Origin: an uncultured Calothrix sp.
Lineage (GTDB): Bacteria > Cyanobacteriota > Cyanobacteriia > Cyanobacteriales > Nostocaceae
Length of the DNA stretch: 6,111 nucleotides
Direction: 5' to 3'
NCBI GenBank assembly: GCA_937884685.1
Contig: CAKZYM010000149.1
Coordinates: forward strand, 1 to 6,111
Position numbers and translations under genes: made by a program. Under the pieces are notes generated by a model that saw only the letters and a program-made list of their open reading frames with translations, did not search any database and was not told where the DNA came from. Position 1 is the stretch's first letter; the number at the start of each line of letters is the position of its first letter. Shown in pieces: positions 1 to 4,240 of this stretch.

Positions 1-261
1 CTACGCTAAATGCATCTTCAAAACACTTCTAGGTGCTTTACGTACTCTTGCTTTAATTGTTTCTTTACCCAATCGCTGACAAGCCTCGAAGCGATGACAC
101 CCGGAAAAACCGTAGTATTTTCCATCTACTTCTAATAAATCTATTGGCTCCTGCTGCCCAATTTCCGCTATGGACTCCATTAAGTCTTCTACTTTCTTGG
201 GGTCGTTTTGACGGGGAAGTGGTCTTATTATTTGATTTAATGAGATTTCTTCTACTTTCAT
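1..261 (-). CDS. srx: Sulfiredoxin (Srx), complete
   Basis: Sulfiredoxin reduces the cysteine sulfinic acid of over-oxidised 2-Cys peroxiredoxins back to the active form in the cytoplasm, using ATP and a thiol. The 86-residue protein has the family signature FSGCHR at residues 52-57: Cys55 is the expected catalytic cysteine, and the adjacent His56 and Arg57 belong to the phosphate-binding GCHR motif. The N-terminal half (IRPLPRQNDP at 12-21, then a helix ending IGQQEPID at 34-41) matches the ParB-like fold of the family and the cyanobacterial form in particular. A second cysteine, Cys61, follows the motif. The protein is short like other cyanobacterial Srx and has no targeting sequence. The ATG at 259-261 is preceded only by a weak purine-rich AAGAAG. 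The gene is transcribed divergently from the SpoIID-like gene. The stop codon occupies bases 1-3, so the gene is complete. Identification rests on motif recognition and is strong. Confidence 0.93.
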   Translation of the reverse strand: MKVEEISLNQIIRPLPRQNDPKKVEDLMESIAEIGQQEPIDLLEVDGKYYGFSGCHRFEACQRLGKETIKARVRKAPRSVLKMHLA

Positions 262-301
262 AATCTTCTTAAGCTATGCTGGCTCTAATCTTCTGTCATT
301 A

Positions 302-330
302 ATCATACTCATTATGACTTCAAGTTGCAA
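302..330 (-). promoter_or_regulatory. Predicted sigma-70 promoter of srx with palindrome over the -35 box
   Basis: Read on the minus strand, TTGCAA (325-330) is followed after exactly 17 nt by TATGAT (302-307). This is a 4/6 match to the -35 and a 5/6 match to the -10 consensus. Transcription would start near 295 and give a leader of about 34 nt before the srx ATG. The -35 lies inside a perfect 10-bp palindrome, AGTTGCAACT (323-332), which could be an operator. That role is inferred from symmetry alone. Confidence 0.5.
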
Positions 331-350
331 CTCGACGATTTATTAAAAAA

Positions 351-379
351 TTGCTAATGGTATCATTAGGCAATTTATA
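351..379 (+). promoter_or_regulatory. Weak candidate promoter for the SpoIID-like gene
   Basis: TTGCTA (351-356) and TTTATA (374-379) are 17 nt apart on the plus strand and precede the SpoIID-like start by about 80 nt. The match to consensus is modest (4/6 and 3/6). AT-rich DNA gives such pairs by chance, so this is only the best candidate seen in 262-459. Confidence 0.22.
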
Positions 380-459
380 CACACAATAGTATTAAGTTGG
401 GTCTGCTTTTTTAAAGTAATTCTCCTATAGCGTTGCGGCACCCTTAGTTTTGAATTTCT

Positions 460-2058
460 ATGAAAATTTCCTTAGAGCGTTTATCTTTTACAGTATTAAC
501 GACTTCGTGTCTACTAGGACTTACGGGAGCATCTGTTCCTGCGACAAAGGTTTCTGATGTTGAACTTAAAATTGGGATTGTGCAGCGATTTGCGTCAAAT
601 CCCGATGATGAGTTGATACTCGAACCCACGGAAGGTGACAAATTAAAATTGACTTTTACGAATGATAAAAAGCTGCAAACACTGGTAACTGCGAATCCAG
701 TAAAAATACAGACGGCTATGTTACCCTTAAGCCAACCCGTGCTTGACGAGCGGCTGGTTTTAGGAACATTTCGGACATTTGAAACCGCCGAAGATAGTGC
801 CGAAATGTGGCGTAAGAAGGGTATAGAAGTAGAAATTGCACAGCCAGAACGTTGGCAAGTGTGGGCAAAAAGAGAGGTTTATGACACACCTTTGCTGCGA
901 CGTTTACTATTAAAAAGCGTCAAAGAATCTGGTAAAAAAACAGCATATGTTGATAGTAAAGTTTTACGACGTGTGCCCCAAGCAAGTTGGGTAGTAAATG
1001 GGTACCGTTACAATCGAAATAACTTAAAAATTAGTAGCAGCAAGAATCTAATTAAAGTAAATAATAAAAGCGGGGAATCTAAATCCAAACGTCTTTACGC
1101 TGGAAGATTGAATTTACAGCCTAATGCTTACGGTACCTATTCTTTGGTGAATAATGTACCGCTAGAAACCTACTTGCGCGGAGTAGTTCCTTATGAAATT
1201 GGTTCCAAAGCTCCTCAAGCCGCGATGGAAGCCCAAGCAGTCATTGCTCGTACCTACGCTCTGAGGAATTTACGTAGATTTGAAGTTGATGATTATCAAT
1301 TATGTGCAGACACTCACTGCCAAGTTTATTACGGACTCAAGGGAGCAACGGAAAAAACTGATAAAGCGATTGCTGCCACTAGAAGTATGGTACTCACTTA
1401 TAAGAACGTATTGGTAGATGCTCTCTACTCTTCAACAACTGGTGGTGTAACTGCTTCTTTTGACAGTGTATGGAATGGGGAAGAACGTCCTTACTTGAAA
1501 CCAGTAATTGATACTGCACAGGATGTCTGGGATTTATCCCAGCGAAGCTTAGCAGATGAAAAGAATTTTCGATTGTTTATGAGTTTGAATAAAGGATTTA
1601 ACGAAACCGACCAAAAATGGTTTCGTTGGAGTAGGGAGAGCAGTCTAGAAAATATTACCAAGGGATTGCAAAAATTCTTGAAAGTAAAGAACAGTCCTTT
1701 TGCGAAATTCAAAACTGTTAAAGATATTCAAGTAGTCGAACGCAGTAAAGGTGGAAGAATTCTGAAGCTAGCGGTAGATACAGATATTGGTACATTTAAT
1801 TTACATAAAGATGAAGTTCGTAGCGCCTTTTTTGCACCAAGAAGCACTTTATTTTACCTAAAAGCACTCAATAAGGGAAAACCCGGAACTTGGGGATATC
1901 AATTTGTTGGTGGTGGATTGGGACATGGAGTTGGTTTGAGTCAAATCGGCGCTATGAATTTAGCAAATTTAGGTTGGAGTAACTCAAGAATCCTTAAATT
2001 CTACTATCCCGGTACAGAGCTTCAAATGCTCAGCGATGCTGTGAAGATTGGGAAGTAG
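460..2058 (+). CDS. Exported SpoIID/LytB-domain protein (putative peptidoglycan lytic enzyme or amidase enhancer)
   Basis: The 532-residue protein belongs to the SpoIID/LytB family, whose Bacillus members are a lytic transglycosylase acting on denuded glycan strands (SpoIID) and an amidase enhancer (LytB). It should act in the periplasm: residues 1-28 form a signal peptide (MKISLER, a hydrophobic core, then a likely cleavage after Ala24 or Ala28). Residues 99-137 look weakly SPOR-like. The SpoIID domain covers about 225-525. Its landmarks are PLETYLRGVVPYEI near 233-247, AQAVIARTYAL near 258-268, the Cys282/His286/Cys287 cluster (a likely metal site in this family), SSTTGG at 324-329, and LGHGVGLSQIGA with GHG at 488-490. 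The helix that is EALKAQA in typical members reads AAMEAQA here, so the glutamate is shifted. An in-frame TGA at 451-453 makes ATG460 the furthest possible start. No Shine-Dalgarno is visible. Cyanobacteria do not sporulate, so a role in wall remodelling is inferred. Confidence 0.92.
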   Translation: MKISLERLSFTVLTTSCLLGLTGASVPATKVSDVELKIGIVQRFASNPDDELILEPTEGDKLKLTFTNDKKLQTLVTANPVKIQTAMLPLSQPVLDERLVLGTFRTFETAEDSAEMWRKKGIEVEIAQPERWQVWAKREVYDTPLLRRLLLKSVKESGKKTAYVDSKVLRRVPQASWVVNGYRYNRNNLKISSSKNLIKVNNKSGESKSKRLYAGRLNLQPNAYGTYSLVNNVPLETYLRGVVPYEIGSKAPQAAMEAQAVIARTYALRNLRRFEVDDYQLCADTHCQVYYGLKGATEKTDKAIAATRSMVLTYKNVLVDALYSSTTGGVTASFDSVWNGEERPYLKPVIDTAQDVWDLSQRSLADEKNFRLFMSLNKGFNETDQKWFRWSRESSLENITKGLQKFLKVKNSPFAKFKTVKDIQVVERSKGGRILKLAVDTDIGTFNLHKDEVRSAFFAPRSTLFYLKALNKGKPGTWGYQFVGGGLGHGVGLSQIGAMNLANLGWSNSRILKFYYPGTELQMLSDAVKIGK

Positions 2059-2064
2059 ATTAAT

Positions 2065-2099
2065 AGTTAGGAGTTAAGAGTTAGGAGTTAGGAGTTAGG
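2065..2099 (+). repeat. Heptanucleotide tandem repeat, AGTTAGG x5
   Basis: Five contiguous 7-nt units begin six bases after the SpoIID-like stop codon. Four are AGTTAGG and the second is AGTTAAG. This is the size and position of the short tandemly repeated (STRR) heptamers known from heterocystous cyanobacteria. Confidence 0.85.
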
Positions 2100-2105
2100 T
2101 GTATT

Positions 2106-2126
2106 AAGTAGCAAGTAGCGAGTAGT
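2106..2126 (+). repeat. Heptanucleotide tandem repeat, AAGTAGC x3
   Basis: Two exact AAGTAGC units are followed by a third with two differences (GAGTAGT). It sits six bases after the AGTTAGG array but uses a different heptamer, so two STRR-type arrays lie side by side in this convergent intergenic region. Confidence 0.65.
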
Positions 2127-2214
2127 AAGTCAATTATCTTTGTTGTTTGATTTTTATCTGCGCTGCTCAATTTTTTATTTCCAACTTGTTACTTTTCCAA
2201 TTTCCTATTTCAAA

Positions 2215-2266
2215 ATAAAAAAGCAGCTACTGAAAGGGGAAAATTCCCCGATACGGTGCTGCTTTT
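2215..2266 (-). terminator. Intrinsic terminator of petF, possibly bidirectional
   Basis: A 9-bp perfect outer stem (2219-2227 with 2258-2266, AAAAGCAGC/GCTGCTTTT) encloses a short imperfect stem. Inside that is a G+C-rich inner stem, GGGGAA (2236-2241) with TTCCCC (2244-2249). On the minus strand the hairpin is followed by six T residues, then TATTTTG, so it fits termination of petF about 60 nt after its stop codon. On the plus strand the arm ends in four T residues only, so it may also stop the convergent SpoIID-like transcript, less efficiently. Confidence 0.85.
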
Positions 2267-2272
2267 CAAGAA

Positions 2273-2284
2273 GTACTTAAGTAC
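2273..2284. repeat. 12-bp perfect palindrome in the petF 3' untranslated region
   Basis: GTACTTAAGTAC is perfectly self-complementary and lies between the petF stop codon and its terminator hairpin. No function is evident. It may be a small RNA stem or a protein-binding site, or chance. Confidence 0.4.
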
Positions 2285-2325
2285 AAAAGTAACTCTTGCA
2301 TTTATGCTGTGAGTTGTCTTTCGTC

Positions 2326-2625
2326 TTAATAAAGCTCTTCTTCTTTATGGGTTTCGATGGTACAGTCAGAAGTTGGGTAAGCGACGCAAGTTAATACGTA
2401 TCCACCTTCCATCTGGTCATCGTCCAAGAAGGACTGGTCGGATTGGTCTACGGAACCGGCGGTAATCTTGCCAGCACAGGTAGAACAAGCACCAGCACGG
2501 CAGGAATAAGGCAAGTCTAAACCAGCTTCTTCAGCTGCGTCTAAAATATAAGTATCGTCATCACAGTCGATAGTTTGGTTTAAACCTTCGGCTTCGCTGA
2601 CGAGTGTCACTTTAAAAGTTGCCAT
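2326..2625 (-). CDS. petF: Plant-type [2Fe-2S] ferredoxin (ferredoxin I)
   Basis: This soluble one-electron carrier accepts electrons from photosystem I. It passes them to ferredoxin-NADP reductase, thioredoxin reductase, nitrogen and sulfur assimilation enzymes, and the bilin-synthesising enzymes. The 99-residue length is standard. Cluster ligands are Cys42, Cys47, Cys50 and Cys80 in the classical C-x4-C-x2-C-x29-C arrangement, within PYSCRAGACSTCAGK and VLTCVAYPTSD. The reductase-contact surface is present: Phe66 in DQSFLDDDQ, the acidic run 68-70, and Glu95 in the C-terminal HKEEELY. Two extra cysteines (21 and 88) occur at positions also cysteine in Synechocystis ferredoxin, as I recall that sequence. 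GAGAGGA (2634-2640) is an excellent ribosome-binding site 8 nt before the ATG. The gene converges on the SpoIID-like gene and diverges from bvdR. It is a housekeeping photosynthetic ferredoxin rather than the heterocyst FdxH type, judged by its close match to PetF. Confidence 0.97.
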   Translation of the reverse strand: MATFKVTLVSEAEGLNQTIDCDDDTYILDAAEEAGLDLPYSCRAGACSTCAGKITAGSVDQSDQSFLDDDQMEGGYVLTCVAYPTSDCTIETHKEEELY

Positions 2626-2657
2626 TTTGTAAATCCTCTCTTTAATTTGCAGACGGC

Positions 2658-2663
2658 AGTATA
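2658..2663 (-). promoter_or_regulatory. Possible -10 box of petF
   Basis: TATACT on the minus strand is a 5/6 match to TATAAT and would give a leader of about 25 nt containing the GAGAGGA ribosome-binding site. No acceptable -35 lies 16-18 nt upstream, so the main petF promoter may be elsewhere. Confidence 0.25.
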
Positions 2664-2685
2664 AGTTATCCTAAAGCAAACCATG

Positions 2686-2717
2686 CGGCTGCTCCTAAAG
2701 GAATAGCCGTTTTTTTT
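2686..2717 (+). terminator. Stand-alone intrinsic terminator reading away from petF
   Basis: CGGCT (2686-2690) pairs with AGCCG (2705-2709). A G-U pair and one mismatch follow, then TCC pairs with GGA around a TAAA loop. Eight T residues (2710-2717) follow directly. This is a textbook plus-strand terminator, yet the nearest plus-strand gene upstream ends at 2058, beyond another hairpin. It would stop read-through or antisense transcription that has crossed petF, before the bvdR promoters. On the minus strand no T-run follows, so it should not terminate there but could form a hairpin in a long petF leader. Confidence 0.7.
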
Positions 2718-2838
2718 ATTTGCTTCAATTCTGATACTACGAGATAAATCGGACTTTGTTACGAGTTTTTTGACTCGATTAGTAATGAAATTAGGACAGT
2801 GCATATAAATAAGTTTTACTTATGCTTTATGGCTAGTT

Positions 2839-2867
2839 TTGGCAAGACTATAAGAAAAGATTATAAT
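2839..2867 (+). promoter_or_regulatory. Near-consensus sigma-70 promoter upstream of bvdR
   Basis: TTGGCA (2839-2844, 5/6) and TATAAT (2862-2867, 6/6) are separated by exactly 17 nt. Transcription would start near 2874, leaving a leader of about 160 nt before the bvdR GTG. The -10 lies in a perfect 10-bp palindrome, GATTATAATC (2859-2868), so TATAAT also reads on the minus strand toward petF. No good minus-strand -35 was found. Confidence 0.6.
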
Positions 2868-2993
2868 CACTAAAAATTTTTGTTATTTTGTAAATCAGTT
2901 ATCAAGAGCATTACTTAAATTAATGGTATATATAAGGTTTTTGTTTTTATTGGCTGATAAGAAGGTTATTTTCTGAAGCTGTTGAGGATAATG

Positions 2994-2999
2994 TATAAT
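2994..2999 (+). promoter_or_regulatory. Perfect -10 box proximal to bvdR
   Basis: TATAAT lies 34 nt before the bvdR start codon and would give a leader of about 28 nt that includes the ribosome-binding site. The best -35 position, 2971-2976 (TTCTGA), is poor. If it is used, it may depend on an activator or a group 2 sigma factor. Confidence 0.4.
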
Positions 3000-3019
3000 C
3001 CTTTGACGGTTTGGGCTAT

Positions 3020-3025
3020 AGAGGG
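3020..3025 (+). promoter_or_regulatory. Ribosome-binding site fixing the bvdR GTG start
   Basis: AGAGGG ends 8 nt before the GTG at 3034. Together with the in-frame TAG at 3019-3021 it leaves this GTG as the only start that preserves the nucleotide-binding motif. Confidence 0.75.
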
Positions 3026-3033
3026 TTCTAAAA

Positions 3034-3996
3034 GTGCGTGTAGGATTAGTTGGTACCGGTTATGCGGCGAAATTAAGAGCGCAGACGCTTTTAAGTGATG
3101 AAAGAAGCGATTTAGTAGCGGTTGTAGGTAATGAACCTGTAAAAGCACAAGCTTTTGCTCGGGATTTTCAGTGTAAGCTGTTAGGTTCTTCCCAGCAGTT
3201 GATAGAGCAAGAAGATATTGATTTAGTGATAGTTAGTAATGTTAATAGCGAACATGGTACTGTAGCGCGTGCAGCATTGGAAGCTAATAAGCATGTTGTT
3301 GTCGAATATCCTCTGAGTTTAGATTTAGCAGAAGCATCTGAATTAATAGATTTAGCAAAGTCTAAAAATAAACTTCTGCATGTGGAGCATATTGAACTTT
3401 TAGGTGGTTTGCATCAAGCTTTAAAGCAGCACTTAGATAAATTAGGCAAGATTTTTTACGTCCGCTACAGCACTATTAAGCCAGAACATCCAGCCCCTCG
3501 TAAATGGACTTACAGTCATGCTTTGTTTGGTTTCCCTTTAATGGGTGCTATTTCAAGATTGCATCGATTAACAAATTTATTTGGTGAGGTGATGGCTGTT
3601 AATTGTCACAATCGATTTTGGGAGAAAGAAGTAGAATTCTATCAATCTTGTTTTTGCACAGCTCAACTGAATTTTACCAGTGGACTTTTAGCTGAGGTTG
3701 TATACGCTAAAGGTGAGACGATGTGGGAGAAAGAGCGCAAATTTGAAGTACACGGTGAAAACGGGGGATTGATTTTCAATTCTCAGGAAGGATTTTTGAT
3801 TAATTCACAAGAAACAACACCCATAGAAGTTGGTAGCAGTCGCGGTTTATTCGCTAAAGATACATCTATGGTTTTAGATTATCTCTTCGACGGAACTCCT
3901 TTATATCTAACCCCAGAGCAAAGTTTGTACGCTCTCAAAGTTGCTGATGCTGCGAGACAATCGGCTGAAACGGGAATTACAATCACGCTCTATTAG
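3034..3996 (+). CDS. bvdR: Biliverdin reductase (Gfo/Idh/MocA-type fold, cyanobacterial BvdR)
   Basis: BvdR reduces biliverdin IX-alpha to bilirubin with NAD(P)H in the cytoplasm. In Synechocystis, loss of bvdR disturbs phycobilisome assembly. The 320-residue protein opens with the Rossmann dinucleotide motif VGTGYAA (6-12). It then follows the Synechocystis BvdR pattern closely: EYPLSLD at 91-97 (Tyr92 where most Gfo/Idh/MocA oxidoreductases have Lys of the EKP motif), LLHVEHIELLGG near 112-123, and GFPLMGAISR ending in Arg175. Arg175 aligns with Arg185 of Synechocystis BvdR, reported as important for catalysis. RKFEVHGENGGLIF and GSSRGLF mark the C-terminal sheet domain. Length is close to the roughly 328 residues of that homologue, and no catalytic position looks lost. 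The start is GTG, with a good ribosome-binding site. The gene diverges from petF. A generic sugar dehydrogenase is unlikely given the EYP motif and the extended match. Confidence 0.93.
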   Translation: MRVGLVGTGYAAKLRAQTLLSDERSDLVAVVGNEPVKAQAFARDFQCKLLGSSQQLIEQEDIDLVIVSNVNSEHGTVARAALEANKHVVVEYPLSLDLAEASELIDLAKSKNKLLHVEHIELLGGLHQALKQHLDKLGKIFYVRYSTIKPEHPAPRKWTYSHALFGFPLMGAISRLHRLTNLFGEVMAVNCHNRFWEKEVEFYQSCFCTAQLNFTSGLLAEVVYAKGETMWEKERKFEVHGENGGLIFNSQEGFLINSQETTPIEVGSSRGLFAKDTSMVLDYLFDGTPLYLTPEQSLYALKVADAARQSAETGITITLY

Positions 3997-4024
3997 ATTT
4001 TGGATTTTGGATTTTGGATTTTGG
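3997..4024 (+). repeat. Heptanucleotide tandem repeat, ATTTTGG x4
   Basis: Four perfect ATTTTGG units start at the base immediately after the bvdR stop codon and are followed by a truncated unit (ATTGGG, 4025-4030). It is STRR-like. Degenerate 7-nt periodicity continues with AGTTAAT/AGTTAAC just downstream and CTGTTCT/CTGTTAC near 4059-4072. Confidence 0.88.
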
Positions 4025-4125
4025 ATTGGGAGTTAATAGTTAACAATTATTTCTTTTTCCTGTTCTCTGTTACCTTTTCCGCTTCATAATTATTTCATGA
4101 ATATAAATTTTTTGATTTACGAATG

Positions 4126-4138
4126 CTTAATTATTAAG
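4126..4138. repeat. AT-rich inverted repeat upstream of the DUF3352-type gene
   Basis: CTTAAT and ATTAAG are perfect arms around a single T. The repeat precedes the likely promoter by about 15 nt. It has no T-run and little G+C, so it is a poor terminator; operator or chance are the alternatives. No clear bvdR terminator was found anywhere in 3997-4240. Confidence 0.3.
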
Positions 4139-4150
4139 TATTTTTCTTCA

Positions 4151-4178
4151 TTGCTGCTTTATTAAAATCTTACATAAT
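4151..4178 (+). promoter_or_regulatory. Candidate promoter of the DUF3352-type gene
   Basis: TTGCTG (4151-4156) and CATAAT (4173-4178, 5/6) are 16 nt apart. The predicted start near 4185 gives a leader of about 56 nt to the ATG at 4241. The -35 match is only 3/6. Confidence 0.35.
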
Positions 4179-4228
4179 ACTACTAAGTGATTTACTTTTA
4201 TTTTATGTTAGAAAAAATATACGTGTAT

Positions 4229-4236
4229 AAGGTGTG
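4229..4236 (+). promoter_or_regulatory. Ribosome-binding site choosing ATG4241
   Basis: AAGGTGTG, with its AAGG core at 4229-4232, sits 8 nt before the ATG at 4241. The in-frame ATG at 4205 has no such site and would put 12 extra residues before the signal peptide, so the downstream start is preferred. Confidence 0.55.
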
Positions 4237-4240
4237 TGGA

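Larger units (their letters stand above)
2626..3033. other. petF-bvdR divergent regulatory region without a gene
   Basis: These 408 nt hold no credible coding sequence; the short frames seen have no family resemblance and poor start contexts. From left to right the region contains the petF ribosome-binding site (2634-2640), a possible minus-strand -10 for petF (TATACT, 2658-2663), a plus-strand terminator (2686-2717), a strong plus-strand promoter (2839-2867) and a second -10 just before bvdR (2994-2999). Between 2868 and 2993 I see only AT-rich DNA with the small palindrome AAAAATTTTT at 2872-2881. Confidence 0.7.

Noticed and set aside
499..510. Lipobox at Cys17 of the SpoIID-like protein
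   Set aside because: The residue three before the cysteine is Thr rather than Leu, Val or Ile, and the hydrophobic core continues past the cysteine.
2065..2126. Possible small CRISPR array
   Set aside because: The repeats are contiguous 7-nt units without spacers, and no cas gene is present.
2607..2804. Minus-strand open frame overlapping the petF start (65 codons)
   Set aside because: It overlaps petF out of frame, covers the petF ribosome-binding site and terminator, and shows no recognisable protein features.
3034..3996. Generic sugar or inositol dehydrogenase for the Gfo/Idh/MocA-fold gene
   Set aside because: The EYP motif, HVEHIELLGG segment and Arg175 context match cyanobacterial BvdR, not sugar dehydrogenases with an EKP lysine.
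4094..4101. TTCATGAA palindrome downstream of bvdR
   Set aside because: Eight bases in AT-rich DNA is expected by chance, and there is no T-run to suggest a terminator.
262..4240. NtcA boxes (GTA-N8-TAC) and HIP1 octamers (GCGATCGC)
   Set aside because: A reading of the intergenic regions found no complete NtcA site, and I saw no HIP1 octamer in the window. Near matches were incomplete.
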